Positions 34,896 to 44,148 of a DNA stretch of 64,000 nt are shown piece by piece. Under the pieces are notes generated by a model that worked only from the letters and a program-made list of their open reading frames with translations, was not told the origin of the DNA and ran no database searches. The stretch comes from Gp13-AA77 sp035946575 (GTDB lineage Bacteria; Acidobacteriota; Terriglobia; UBA7540). Numbering within the stretch: the first letter of the stretch is position 1; each line of letters opens with the position of its first letter. The DNA is taken from positions 1 to 64,000 of the forward strand of contig DASYZG010000073.1 in NCBI GenBank assembly GCA_035946575.1, written 5' to 3'. A program made the translations under genes and the position numbers.

Positions 34896-35495
34896 ATGCC
34901 CCTTCTCCTTCGCCTGCTCGTCTGCTTCGCCATCGGCTCGATTCCTTTCGCCGTCATTGCCATGGCGGGTTCCGGCATTGACATCCGCAAAGTCGGCTCC
35001 GGCAATCCCGGATTCAACAACGTGCTGCGCGTGAGCAAAGGACGCGCGGTGATCGCGCTCATCGGCGACATGGGCAAAGGCTGCTTCGCCGTCTGGCTCG
35101 TGCTCAGGATCTGGCCGGTCGCTCATCCCTGGCCAAGCGCCGTGGGCTGGGCGTGGATCTGTGGATTCGCAGCCGTGCTCGGCCATTGCTTCTCGCCGCT
35201 GCTCCGCTTCAACGGCGGCAAAGGCGTGGCGACTTCGGGCGGCGTGATGCTGGTGCTCTATCCGCCCTGGGCCGTAATCGCGCTCGCCTACTTTGTTGGG
35301 AGCCGCGTCACGATGGCGAAATTGAAGTGGCCCGAGGCCGGCGCGACGGCGTCACTCACGACGTGGATCGTGTTCACGATTCTCATGGTGATCTTCGTCG
35401 GTGAGGCGGATGCCGGATACGCGGCGCTGATGACCATGTTCCTGTTCGCGCGGCATCGCGCCAATCTGAGGAAGCTCATTGAGGGTGACGAGTGA
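34896..35495 (+). CDS. plsY: PlsY-family glycerol-3-phosphate acyltransferase
   Basis: A 199-residue membrane protein with about five spans. It carries the three PlsY signatures: GSGNPGFNNVLR (about residues 34-45; usually GSGNIGATNVLR), GHCFSPLLRFNGGKGVAT (about 98-115; usually H-F-P-F-F-x-F-x-GGKG) and the ending RHRANLRKLIEGDE. PlsY puts the first acyl chain, from acyl phosphate, onto glycerol-3-phosphate. Deviations in the first two motifs suggest a divergent paralogue. It follows the acyl-AMP ligase fusion after 108 bases and points to membrane-lipid synthesis. No PlsX gene is nearby. Confidence 0.88.
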   Translation: MPLLLRLLVCFAIGSIPFAVIAMAGSGIDIRKVGSGNPGFNNVLRVSKGRAVIALIGDMGKGCFAVWLVLRIWPVAHPWPSAVGWAWICGFAAVLGHCFSPLLRFNGGKGVATSGGVMLVLYPPWAVIALAYFVGSRVTMAKLKWPEAGATASLTTWIVFTILMVIFVGEADAGYAALMTMFLFARHRANLRKLIEGDE

Positions 35496-35656
35496 CAAGA
35501 GACGAGTGACAAGTGGTGAGTGCTGAGATTAAACGATGGGGTGATCGATCGATTGAGTAATCGTGCGACTGGGTCATCCGATCATTCCCGCCATGGCTCA
35601 ATCACGCCATCACTCAATAGCAGGCTCTGGCCACTCGCCACTGGTCACTCTTCAAA
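35496..35656. repeat. Intergenic microrepeat spacer (GAGTGACAAG / ATTGAGTAATCG words)
   Basis: The convergent spacer between plsY and the SDR gene is made of GAGTGACAAGAGACGAGTGACAAG-like tandem words, CGATTGAGTAATCG and CACTCGCCACTGGTCACTC. Similar words fill 44041-44148 and 53115-53235. There is no coding potential. Confidence 0.6.
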
Positions 35657-36448
35657 TCACCGATTCACGCCGCGAAGATTGTTCACCAGCGTGATGAAGT
35701 GATGAAAGACCGACAGGGGCAGATGGCGCGCCATGAAGACGAAGAGCTTGTTGGGGAGCCCGGGCACGACGATGAGATCGCCGCGCAGGGTGTGCCGGAC
35801 CGCGATGCGCGCGATTTCCTCCGGCGTCACGCCCGCGCTCCTGTTGCGCTCGGGGATTCCGGCGCGCGCCCGAAACTCGGTCTGGGTCACGCCGGGACAA
35901 AGCACCGTGACCGTAACGCCCGTGCCGGCGAGCTCGGCGCGCAGGGCCGCCGAAAAGGACCACAGGAACGACTTGCAGGCGCCGTAGACGGTCTGGTAGG
36001 GAACGGGCGCGAAGGAATAAACGGAAGCGACGTTGAGAACGTGGCCGTGCCGGCGCGCCACCATGCCGGGCACGATGGCCTTGGTGAGTTTCATCATGGC
36101 GTCGAGCTGCACGCCCACCATGGCAAGCTCGCTCTCGAGGTCGGTGGTGAGAAATTCGCCCTTGACGCCGAAGCCGGCGTTGTTCACGAGGACGCCGAAA
36201 GGCAAGCGCGCAGACTGGAGAGCGCCGACCAGGCCGTCGACCTCGCCGGCACACGCCAAATCGGCCGAATGCGTTTTCGTCAGGACGCTGAATTTGGCGG
36301 CACAATCGGCGGCGACTTGCCCGAGAGCTTCGGCATTGCGCCCGGTCAGAAACAGATGGTAGTCCTCGGCGCCGAACTCGTAGGCGAGTGCCTTGCCGAT
36401 GCCCGAGGATGCTCCCGTGATCAGCGCCCATCTTTCGTTCGTTGTCAT
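35657..36448 (-). CDS. Short-chain dehydrogenase/reductase
   Basis: A 263-residue classical SDR. It has the NAD(P) motif TGASSGIG (about residues 11-18), NNAG at about 88-91, the catalytic Ser in NVASVYSF, Tyr-Lys in YGACKSF, and PGVTQTEF after it. The segment before the ending (LPLSVFHHFITLVNNL) is hydrophobic, so it may sit at the membrane. It lies downstream of the alkyl-DHAP-synthase homologue on the same strand, 119 bases apart. A 1-alkyl/acyl-DHAP reductase role would fit the pathway; this is inference from position only. Confidence 0.9.
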   Translation of the reverse strand: MTTNERWALITGASSGIGKALAYEFGAEDYHLFLTGRNAEALGQVAADCAAKFSVLTKTHSADLACAGEVDGLVGALQSARLPFGVLVNNAGFGVKGEFLTTDLESELAMVGVQLDAMMKLTKAIVPGMVARRHGHVLNVASVYSFAPVPYQTVYGACKSFLWSFSAALRAELAGTGVTVTVLCPGVTQTEFRARAGIPERNRSAGVTPEEIARIAVRHTLRGDLIVVPGLPNKLFVFMARHLPLSVFHHFITLVNNLRGVNR

Positions 36449-36481
36449 TCGGGACCAGCTTCAATTCCGGATTCGCCGCAG

Positions 36482-36502
36482 GGGCGGGCCCTGTGCCCGC
36501 CC
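36482..36502. repeat. G/C hairpin (REP-like) between SDR and AGPS genes
   Basis: GGGCGGGC (36482-36489) pairs with GCCCGCCC (36495-36502) over a CCTGT loop. It is not followed by a T-run, so it is more REP-like than terminator-like. Confidence 0.5.
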
Positions 36503-36567
36503 GAAGCCGCGGGCGCCATCCCGTGGGTGGTTACAGGCGGCCGCGCCCAACGTCAGCACCACAGCGA

Positions 36568-38352
36568 TCACAAGCTCTGGTTGGCTGCGCCGAAGATGTT
36601 CGCCGGATCGAGGCTGCGCTTCAGCTCCCGCTTCCAGGCGAGCGCGGCCGGCGACATCACCGCGGGCAGGAAGTCCTGGCGGATCTTGCCCACGCCGTGG
36701 TGGTGCGAGAGCGACCCACCGCTGCGCAGGATTTCTTCACGGGCGATGTTCTCCAGTTCGTGATAGAGGCGCGAAGGGTGCGGGACGCCCTTGAAGTAGA
36801 ATCCGAAGTAGAAGTAAACGGCCGCGCCGGTTTGATAAAGCTGCGTCACGCGCGCCGTCACGAAAACTTTCCCGGGAAGATTCCGCGCCTTGTACTCGCT
36901 CCGCAGGCGCTTCGATACGTTCTCAATCAGCGGCAGAACGTCACTCCACGCCGCCGACGTCTCAAAGGATTCGGCAAGAATGTAGTAGTTCATCAGAAAA
37001 TCGCGGATGTAGGCGATACTGAAGGTTAGCTGATAACCGCGGCGCCCGTTCTCCGCGCCCGCCTTCATTCCGCCGTGCCGCGCGGCCAGCCGGTAGACCA
37101 TCCGTTCCTGGTCCATCACCTCGCGCGCCGAGCCCTCGAACACGATCGTGCAAACCACCATCCTGTCCGGGTCGAATCCCTTCAGTCTGGTTACGAAGAA
37201 CTTTTCCGCGCGGCTCTTCAACGTCCCGAGACCGTGGCTCGCGGGTTTCAGCGCCATGCCGAATTTGAACTGCGCGTTGTCGATCAGCCGTACGCTCGAT
37301 GGCGTCGCCGGCGCGCGCGCCAGCTCGCGCACGAAGGCGAATCCGTCCTGAAAAGTCGGAAACAGAACCGAGCCGTACGACTGCACTTCGGGCAGCGGAA
37401 AGATCTTTATCACCGCCGAGGTGATGATGCCGAGGGTGCCCTCGGAGCCAAACAGCAACCGGCGCAAATCGAAGCCCGTGGACTCGCGCGGCGAGCAGGT
37501 GGCGCGCTCCAGCTTGCCGTTGGCCGTGACCACGGTGACATCGAGCACCAGGTCTTCGATGTTGCCGTACTTGTTCTTCTTCATGCCGCTGGCGTTGGTC
37601 GCGATCCAGCCGCCCAGGGTGGAGAACTCCACGCTGTCGGGTTCGTGGCCCATGGTGTAGCCGTACTTCTGGAGCTGCGCCGCGATATGGCGTCCGACGG
37701 CGCCGGCCTGAATGCAGGCCATCTGGTTCGCGGCGTCGATCCACAGCACGCGATTCATGCGCTCCATGTCGACCGAGACGATCATCCGCCGCTCGTTCTC
37801 GGCGCAACGCAGAGCGTCCGTGACATTGGTGCCGCCGCCGAAGGGAATCAGAACCACGCCGTACCGCTTCGCCGCCGCTACCAGTCGCGAGACCTGCTCG
37901 TCAGATTCGGGATAGACCACCAGGTCCGGGATGCGCGGCAGGCGCTCGAATTTGATGGCGAACATTTCGTCCTGCGTCTGGCCGTGGCCGTGCCGCAGAC
38001 GCAGCTTGCCGCCCGCCGTGGCCTGTTCCGGCTTCAGGAACTGCCGGAGTTCGCCCTCGAATTCCGCATTCTCGACCGCGGGGGCGATGTAGCTCGGATA
38101 ATGGCCCGGGTCCATGTCGCCCGGATCGAAGCTGATGCCGAGCACGTCCCGCACCCAGGGAATCAGCGCCGGAAGTTCCACGCCGCTCAACTCGTAACGA
38201 TTACCGAGCAGGACCGCGTTGCCGTTCTCGTTGACCGCAAAACGCGTGTCCGCGAATCCCCACACGTCGAGGCTCAAGGCGTCTTTCGGATCGGGAGGCA
38301 GCGCTTCGGGATAGATCAGCGATCGTTCCTGCACGGCCGTGGGTGATGGCAT
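36568..38352 (-). CDS. Alkyldihydroxyacetonephosphate synthase homologue (FAD-linked)
   Basis: A 594-residue flavoprotein of the VAO/PCMH family, closest in motifs to alkylglycerone-phosphate synthase. FAD-binding IPFGGGTNVTDAL lies about residue 172. GHEPDSVEFSTLGGWIATNA and SGMKKNKYGNIEDLV (about 240-270) match the AGPS-type FAD loop. GGSLSHHHGVGKIR near 550 has the triple-histidine active-site signature. AGPS exchanges the acyl chain of acyl-DHAP for a fatty alcohol, making the ether bond. AGGAG precedes the ATG at 38352. It leads a probable operon with the SDR. It could instead be another FAD oxidase, but the HHH and SGMKKN motifs favour AGPS. Confidence 0.9.
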   Translation of the reverse strand: MPSPTAVQERSLIYPEALPPDPKDALSLDVWGFADTRFAVNENGNAVLLGNRYELSGVELPALIPWVRDVLGISFDPGDMDPGHYPSYIAPAVENAEFEGELRQFLKPEQATAGGKLRLRHGHGQTQDEMFAIKFERLPRIPDLVVYPESDEQVSRLVAAAKRYGVVLIPFGGGTNVTDALRCAENERRMIVSVDMERMNRVLWIDAANQMACIQAGAVGRHIAAQLQKYGYTMGHEPDSVEFSTLGGWIATNASGMKKNKYGNIEDLVLDVTVVTANGKLERATCSPRESTGFDLRRLLFGSEGTLGIITSAVIKIFPLPEVQSYGSVLFPTFQDGFAFVRELARAPATPSSVRLIDNAQFKFGMALKPASHGLGTLKSRAEKFFVTRLKGFDPDRMVVCTIVFEGSAREVMDQERMVYRLAARHGGMKAGAENGRRGYQLTFSIAYIRDFLMNYYILAESFETSAAWSDVLPLIENVSKRLRSEYKARNLPGKVFVTARVTQLYQTGAAVYFYFGFYFKGVPHPSRLYHELENIAREEILRSGGSLSHHHGVGKIRQDFLPAVMSPAALAWKRELKRSLDPANIFGAANQSL

Positions 38353-38646
38353 GCTTGTCTCCTGCCGCAGGGTTCAAGAGAATCGGAGATCACGCTCCAG
38401 CGGCGACGTCCTCACCGCCGAATTGCCTGAATGCCGCGTTGGGACAGCTCGCGATTATCAATATCCGGCGCCGAGGACAGCCCCGCTAGCACGCGACAGA
38501 ACCATTGTCAGTCTATTCGCATCCGCGGGGCAAGATCACGAAAGGCCGGCCGGCCTTTGATGTGGAATCGGGCTGCATTCCGGGCTTCCACGCGGTACAC
38601 TGTGCGTCCGTCCGGCGCTTCCGGAAGCGCGCCGCGGGCGCGACAC
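38353..38646. other. Divergent intergenic region
   Basis: The 294 bases between the AGPS homologue (minus) and the lipid kinase (plus). The frame of the kinase is open back to 38431, but that extension is Arg/Ser-rich and does not look like the family. I see no clear promoter or operator. Confidence 0.4.
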
Positions 38647-39603
38647 ATGCATCGCAGAATCGCCGCCATCGCCAATCCGCAAGCCGCCCGGGGCCGCGTG
38701 GCGCGCCTCTTGCCGCAACTGGGCAGGCGTCTGCGCGCGCGCCTGGGCGAAGTCACCTTGCGAGTCACGGATTCTTCCGGACACGCGACGGAGATCGCGC
38801 GCGAGCTCATTGAAGCGGGCTTCGACCTGATCGTCGCCGTGGGCGGCGACGGCACCATCAGCGAAGTGGCCAACGGATTTCTTCGCGACGGCAACCCTCT
38901 CCGCACCGATGTCCAGCTCGGAGTACTGCCGGTCGGCACGGGGGGCGACATGCGGCGATCGCTTGGTATTCCGAGAGACGCCAATCGCGCCATCGAGATT
39001 CTGGCCGCAGGCCGGCCGCTCACCATTGACATCGGCAAGGCGATGCTCACCGGCCGGGACGGCTCAGCCGTGCGGCGATACTTTGTGAATCTGGCGAGCT
39101 TCGGAATCGGCGGCGAGGCGGCAGCGCGCGCCGCCAATCCGTTTGCGACCCTGGGAGGAAAGGCCGGGTTTCTCTGGGCGACGTTACGGACCGTCGCGGA
39201 GTATCGAGGGCGGCGCGTGGAGATTGAACTGGACGGCAGCGGTGAGTTCCTGCCGTTCTTCATCAGCAACGTCGCGGTGGGCAACGGGCGCTATCACGGC
39301 GGAGGCATGCATCCCTGCCCGAGAGCGCTGCTCGACGACGGAGTGCTCGACGTCACCGTGATCGATTACCTGAAACCGCTCGAAGTCCTTCGCGACATCC
39401 GCGTGCTGTATTCGGACGACGTCTATCGCCTTCCGAAGGTCCACCGGCTCGAAGCGCGCAGCCTCAAAGCGCGCGCCGATCAGCCGACGTGGGTGGAAGT
39501 CGACGGCGAGCCGCTCGGCTGCCTGCCGATCCAGATCGAGGTGCTGCCACGACGCCTGAACGTGCTGCTCAGCCCATCGAGCCCGCACTTCCGGAATTCG
39601 TAG
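38647..39603 (+). CDS. Diacylglycerol-kinase-family lipid kinase (YegS/DgkB type)
   Basis: A 318-residue cytosolic enzyme. The N-terminal NP-x-A-x-x-G (NPQAARG) opens the ATP domain, and VAVGGDGTISEVANG is the signature GGDGT (about residues 69-83). LPVGTGGDMRRSLGIP follows where most relatives have GTxND, so Asn is replaced. The C-terminal half holds the lipid-binding beta-sandwich (ISNVAVGNGRYHGGGMHPCP). It phosphorylates diacylglycerol or a similar lipid. Its neighbours are lipid genes, so it may act in the same pathway. The ATG at 38647 fits the family start. Confidence 0.88.
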   Translation: MHRRIAAIANPQAARGRVARLLPQLGRRLRARLGEVTLRVTDSSGHATEIARELIEAGFDLIVAVGGDGTISEVANGFLRDGNPLRTDVQLGVLPVGTGGDMRRSLGIPRDANRAIEILAAGRPLTIDIGKAMLTGRDGSAVRRYFVNLASFGIGGEAAARAANPFATLGGKAGFLWATLRTVAEYRGRRVEIELDGSGEFLPFFISNVAVGNGRYHGGGMHPCPRALLDDGVLDVTVIDYLKPLEVLRDIRVLYSDDVYRLPKVHRLEARSLKARADQPTWVEVDGEPLGCLPIQIEVLPRRLNVLLSPSSPHFRNS

Positions 39604-39607
39604 CCTG

Positions 39608-41275
39608 CTACGGCTGGCGCAGCGCGTTCTCAATCTGCACCTGATGGCGCTCGAGCAGCGTGCCCGTGGCGTGGTCGACCGCCGCGAGCGCCATCTGATA
39701 CCCAACCTGCGCCTGCACCAGCGCGACCTCCGCCTGCGCCAGTTCCGTCTGCGCTTCGAGAACCAGGTAGATCTGTCCCGAGCCCAGCTCGTACTTTCGC
39801 TGCTCCGACTCTTCCGTCTTCTGCGCCAGATCGCGCGCGATCTTCGCAGCCGACAGCGAGAGCTTGGCCTGCTCCAGGCTGTGCACGGCGTTCTTCACGT
39901 CCAGGTCCACGGTCTGCTCTTCACGGCGCATCTGGTAAAGGTCGTTGCGCTTCGTCACCGCGGCCTGGCCGAGCGCGGCGCGCGCCCCGCGGTTGCGAAT
40001 CGGCAGGTTCAACGTGAGCCCGACGCTGTAGGTCGGATAACTGAAGTGGAATAGCTGGGACAGTGCGTCCCCAAAACCTCCCGGAATCACCACCGCCGGC
40101 GTCACCAGCGTGTTGTACTGTATGCCGCCGATGCCCGAAGAAAAATAGATCCCCTGCAGCTCGAGGTCAGGCAAGAGCGAATTATGCGCCAGGCGGATAT
40201 TCATATCGTCTGCCGCCAGCTGGTCGCGCAGGCCGGCGAACTCCGGCCGATGCTGACGCGCTTCGAGCATGGCCGTGCTTACGTCGATGCCAAAAAGCGG
40301 CTCCTGCGGCGTGGGATCCTCAACCAGGTCAAGGTCAAGGGCCGCGATGTTGGGATCGAGGTCGGCGCCGATCACCTGCCGCAAGGCGTCTTCGGCCTGC
40401 TTGAGTACGTACTCGGCCTGGATGGCGCTCACCCGCCGCTGCGCCACCTGGGATTCCGAACGGTAAATGTCGAGCGGAGGCAGGGCGCCGAGTTCGAGCG
40501 CGCGCTTGTCGTGATCATAGGTGGCTTGGGCCTGCTTCACCGATTCCTGGGCCACGCGCAGGCTCTCGCGATCGAGCACGACGGTCCAATACTGGTTGAC
40601 GGCCTGCTGAATCTGGGTGTTGATCTGCGCCTCGAAGGTGGCTTGCGACGATTGGAGGCCGCGCTGCGCGATCCGCACCGGCGCCATGTTGGGGAAGAAT
40701 CCGCGATTGCGAATCAGCGGCTGGGTGACCTGCAGATTCAGCCCCGCGGTGAGAAAGGGATTGATGAAGTAGAAGGAGCTGTTCGTGTCGCCTTTGGTTC
40801 CGCTGAAGCTCACCTGAAAGTTGGTGCCGGTTTCAAAGGTCTGGCTGTAGGCGACCGTGCCGGCCTGGTTGAGCGTGTTCAGCGTCTGATTGGTGACAGG
40901 GGTCACGCCCACGCCTTGCAGCAGATTGGTCGCTTGCGCGATGCTCCGTTGATCGCTGCCGCTGGCGGTGAGGACCGGATCGAAAGGGCGGTAGGCTGCC
41001 AGCACGCTGTAACGCGCCTGGTCCACGGGCGCGCGCGCGATATGGACGTCGGTGTTGTTCAGCAGCGTCAGCCGGATAGCGTCTTCGAGCGTGAGCCGCA
41101 GCTCGCCGTCCACCACGTGATCGCGCAATGCCGATGCCGGCGGCAGCGTGCCGGGCGCGGCGATCCGCGTAGTCCGGCTGGAATCGCTCGCCGCGTGTCC
41201 GGGAATTGCGGTGCACGCGACGGCTGCAAGCAAACAGAATCGGCGCAGTTGTCGACCGAAAGCGTTGTGAAACAC
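39608..41275 (-). CDS. TolC-family outer-membrane efflux protein
   Basis: A 555-residue outer-membrane factor. A GTG at 41275 with GGGGGTG upstream gives the signal peptide FCLLAAVACTAIPGHAA. The frame is open to 41419, but that part is not protein-like. LTLEDAIRLTLLNNTDVHIA (about residues 60-80) is the family opening. Two halves with the coiled-coil repeat follow, the first ending LDIYRSESQVAQRRV, the second YELGSGQIYLVLEAQTELAQAE. It is the outer-membrane exit of the permease/HlyD cluster upstream. Confidence 0.9.
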   Translation of the reverse strand: MFHNAFGRQLRRFCLLAAVACTAIPGHAASDSSRTTRIAAPGTLPPASALRDHVVDGELRLTLEDAIRLTLLNNTDVHIARAPVDQARYSVLAAYRPFDPVLTASGSDQRSIAQATNLLQGVGVTPVTNQTLNTLNQAGTVAYSQTFETGTNFQVSFSGTKGDTNSSFYFINPFLTAGLNLQVTQPLIRNRGFFPNMAPVRIAQRGLQSSQATFEAQINTQIQQAVNQYWTVVLDRESLRVAQESVKQAQATYDHDKRALELGALPPLDIYRSESQVAQRRVSAIQAEYVLKQAEDALRQVIGADLDPNIAALDLDLVEDPTPQEPLFGIDVSTAMLEARQHRPEFAGLRDQLAADDMNIRLAHNSLLPDLELQGIYFSSGIGGIQYNTLVTPAVVIPGGFGDALSQLFHFSYPTYSVGLTLNLPIRNRGARAALGQAAVTKRNDLYQMRREEQTVDLDVKNAVHSLEQAKLSLSAAKIARDLAQKTEESEQRKYELGSGQIYLVLEAQTELAQAEVALVQAQVGYQMALAAVDHATGTLLERHQVQIENALRQP

Positions 41276-41437
41276 GTGACACCCCCTGGAAAGCGGAAGC
41301 CAGCAGTCACACGCCGCCCTGCCAGTTCCCACAACCGATCCGCCAGCACCGCGGAGCTGCGACTCTAAATTCTGAATCCCGGATTCTGACTCCGGTCTGC
41401 GAATTTCCCGACTCGCCACTTGTCATTTGCCACTGCT

Positions 41438-42727
41438 CTACTCATACCGGATCGCCTCGACGGGATCGAGCCGAGCGGCCTTGACCGCGGGATACGTCCC
41501 GAAGATCAGGCCCACGGAAACTGAGACGAGAAAGGCCAGCAGGATCGAACTCGCGGTAACAATCGTCGACCAACCGGCGAGCCAGGCGATCAGTCTCGAG
41601 ATGCCGAAGCCGAACCCGATACCCAATAAGCCGCCCGCGAAGGAGATCATGACCGCCTCGAGCACAAACTGGCGCACGATATCGCCGCGTCGCGCGCCCA
41701 CTGCGCGGCGCACGCCGATCTCGCGCGTTCGCTCAAGGATGCTGGCCAGCATGATGTTCATGATGCCGATGCCGCCCACGAGCAGCGAAATCGAAGCGAT
41801 CGCCACCATCACCACGCTGAACAATCGCTCGGTGCGCTGCTGCTCGGCAAGTAGTTCCGCGGGTACAATCACGCTGAAGTCGCCGGCATGATGATGGGAA
41901 GTATTGAGAATTCCGCGCACCACCGTGGCGGCTTCCAGGCTGTCAGCCGCGGGATCGAGATGCAGGTAGATGCCGTCGATCTCGTCGCGCATCGACGAGT
42001 AGTTGTCCTCAAGACGAAAAATCGCGGCATTGAGCGGAACGTAAATCAGGTTGTTCAAGTCTTCATTGGGCAGGCCCGAGGCGTCGGAGCCTGCAGTCAG
42101 TTGCGGTCCCACCACACCTACCACGTGGAACCACTGCTCGTTCACCTTCACGTAGCGCCCGATCACGTCGCCGGGGCCAAACAACGAGTTTTTCGCGGCT
42201 TCTCCCAGCACGCAGACCGGGGCACCGCGCGCCGTCTCGCCGGAGTCGAAGAAGCGTCCTTGCGTCAATGCCAGTCCCGCGATCTGGCGATAACCGGGCT
42301 CGACGCCGAAGACTTCGGGCATCTGTCCCTGCGGTTTCGGGATCATCTTCGAGGGCGCGAAGTGCTTGCGCGGCGTGGAGGCGGCGATGCCGCTGACATT
42401 CGACTGGATGACGCGGAAGTCCTGAAACGTCAGGCCGGGCGACAGCTTCCGGATCTTCTGGTGCTGCTGGTCGTCGGTGGTTTCCTTGGCCTCGACAATA
42501 AGGTTGCGGACGCCGAGTTGCTCGATGAAGGCCAGGACCTTCTGCTGCGCGCCGGCGCCGATCGAAAGCATCGCCAGCACCGCCGCCACACCGAAGATCA
42601 TGCCCAGCATGGTGAGCAAGGAGCGGAGCTTGCGGACCAGCAGATTGTCGAGACCGAGCCGCAGGTCGGGAAGCAATTGACTGAAGGCGCGCCGCTCGGC
42701 GTTGACGGCCTCAGCCATTGAACTCAT
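41438..42727 (-). CDS. MacB/FtsX-like ABC permease without ATPase domain
   Basis: A 429-residue permease. The first membrane helix (SLLTMLGMIFGVAAVLAMLSIGAGAQ) is followed by a large periplasmic MacB-PCD-like domain (about residues 70-300). Three C-terminal helices follow, with GGIGIMNIMLASILERTREIGVRRAVGA (about 310-340), the FtsX signature. Intact MacB carries an N-terminal ATPase, but this protein begins at the permease. It overlaps the upstream HlyD gene by ATGA, so they are coupled. The ATPase subunit must be encoded elsewhere. Confidence 0.92.
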   Translation of the reverse strand: MSSMAEAVNAERRAFSQLLPDLRLGLDNLLVRKLRSLLTMLGMIFGVAAVLAMLSIGAGAQQKVLAFIEQLGVRNLIVEAKETTDDQQHQKIRKLSPGLTFQDFRVIQSNVSGIAASTPRKHFAPSKMIPKPQGQMPEVFGVEPGYRQIAGLALTQGRFFDSGETARGAPVCVLGEAAKNSLFGPGDVIGRYVKVNEQWFHVVGVVGPQLTAGSDASGLPNEDLNNLIYVPLNAAIFRLEDNYSSMRDEIDGIYLHLDPAADSLEAATVVRGILNTSHHHAGDFSVIVPAELLAEQQRTERLFSVVMVAIASISLLVGGIGIMNIMLASILERTREIGVRRAVGARRGDIVRQFVLEAVMISFAGGLLGIGFGFGISRLIAWLAGWSTIVTASSILLAFLVSVSVGLIFGTYPAVKAARLDPVEAIRYE

Positions 42728-44040
42728 CGCGCGCCTCCCGGCAGGCTGAGCGCGCCTGCCGCCGGCTTTCCCAACGCGCCCTTCTCTTCAGGATTCACCA
42801 GCGCCACCACCGTGCCGTCCGCCAGACCATCGATGGCGGCCTGACTTTCGTTCACCGCGCGCACGTGGACATCGTGCGCCACGAAACCGTTTCCGCTCTT
42901 AACGTAGACGATCGCCTTGCCCGCCTTGCGCAGCACAGCCTGGCGCGGCACCAGCAGCGCGTCCTTGAGCTGGCCGCTCAGGATCGTGAGTCGCGCGGTG
43001 AACCCCGGGCGCAGCCGCGGGTCGGCATGAACAAGCTCGAACGTGGCATTGAAGTTCTGCCCGGAGTCATTCGACCAGAAATCCTCGCTGGTTGCGGTTG
43101 CGGCCACGCCCTGCACCGCGGCGTGCAATTCGACGCCCGGCAGCGCGTCCACGCGCACCGTGACTTGCTGACCCGTTTTCAGGTTCGACCGGTCGGCCTC
43201 AGTGATCTTGGCGGAAAGTTCCATGTCGCCGGTGGCAAGCACTTCGGCGATGATGTTGCCGGGATACACCTGGTCGCCGTCGCGGTAATCCGGAATGGTC
43301 ATCCCACTGAAGAAAAATCCGCCCGACGCGCGCTCGTTCCCGCGCACGCGTATGAACCCGGCCAGCGGCGAGCGTACTTTCATGCTTTCGATATTGCGCT
43401 GAGCTTCCTCGATGGCAAGCTGCGCCTTGTGGCGCTTCTCGCCGGCCACGGCGAGAGTCGCCTGGCCTGACGCGGCATGGGATTCCGCATCCTGCTCGAG
43501 CTGCGCCAGAACCCGCTTGGCCTCGTCCAGCTTAAGGAGATTCTTCCGGGCGTCGATGGCACTCACCAGCTCGTTGCGGCTGACGTCCAATTCGGCCTGG
43601 CGCACATCGAAGCGCGCCTTGAGCAGCGCCACCTGGTCCTGCGCGGCTTGAACATCGGTGTCGTCCCTGGCCTTGGTAATTTCCTGCTCGGCCTGGGCGA
43701 CGTCGGTGCGGGCCTGGGCCAGGTTGTACTCCTGCTCGCTCGGATCAAATTCCATGACCACGTCGCCGGCGTTGACGTGCGTGCCCGAAGACAGCAAGTG
43801 CAGGATCTGCAGCGTTCCGCCGCCAATCGGCGGCGCGACCAGCATCACGCTGCGCTTGGCGCGCAGTTCCCCGGTCGCGTAAGCGTTCAGGTCCAGGTTG
43901 CCGCGACGGACTGCGGCCACCGGAACCTCGGGAGGCCGGTTCGCCACCGCCACGTTCCGCAGCGAGACGCGCCCTGCGACCACCGCAGCCGCGATTACCA
44001 TGGCGATGATGAGCCAGCGGACTGTTCGTCCAAGACGCAT
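42724..44040 (-). CDS. HlyD/MacA-type periplasmic adaptor (third of three)
   Basis: A 438-residue membrane-fusion protein with an N-terminal membrane anchor (WLIIAMVIAAAVVAGRVSL). The lipoyl halves are SVMLVAPPIGGGTLQILHLLSSGTHVNAGDVVMEFD and VRSPLAGFIRVRG, separated by a coiled coil (about residues 100-210). It lies directly upstream of the FtsX permease and shares ATGA with it. This one is most likely the working partner of that permease. Confidence 0.92.
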   Translation of the reverse strand: MRLGRTVRWLIIAMVIAAAVVAGRVSLRNVAVANRPPEVPVAAVRRGNLDLNAYATGELRAKRSVMLVAPPIGGGTLQILHLLSSGTHVNAGDVVMEFDPSEQEYNLAQARTDVAQAEQEITKARDDTDVQAAQDQVALLKARFDVRQAELDVSRNELVSAIDARKNLLKLDEAKRVLAQLEQDAESHAASGQATLAVAGEKRHKAQLAIEEAQRNIESMKVRSPLAGFIRVRGNERASGGFFFSGMTIPDYRDGDQVYPGNIIAEVLATGDMELSAKITEADRSNLKTGQQVTVRVDALPGVELHAAVQGVAATATSEDFWSNDSGQNFNATFELVHADPRLRPGFTARLTILSGQLKDALLVPRQAVLRKAGKAIVYVKSGNGFVAHDVHVRAVNESQAAIDGLADGTVVALVNPEEKGALGKPAAGALSLPGGAR

Positions 44041-44148
44041 GGGTCAGTGACAGTCAAACGGTGGCTTCGTGGTCAGTGGCTAGTGGCTAGAAAGCCTAAG
44101 CCATTGATTCCATGAGCCAATGACTCAATTCTCCCGGCCACTCGCCAC
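44041..44148. repeat. Intergenic microrepeat (CAGTGGCTAGTGGCTAG / CCATTGATTC words)
   Basis: CAGTGGCTAGTGGCTAGAAAG-like words are followed by GCCATTGATTCCATGAGCCAATGACTCAATT and CACTCGCCACTCAC. The same vocabulary occurs at 35496-35656 and 53115-53235. Confidence 0.6.

Noticed and set aside
37075..38346. A 423-codon plus-strand frame opposite the AGPS homologue
   Set aside because: Antisense shadow; composition is that of reversed GC-rich coding DNA and no domain is seen.
40184..41368. A 394-codon plus-strand frame opposite the TolC gene
   Set aside because: Antisense shadow of a well-supported TolC-family gene.
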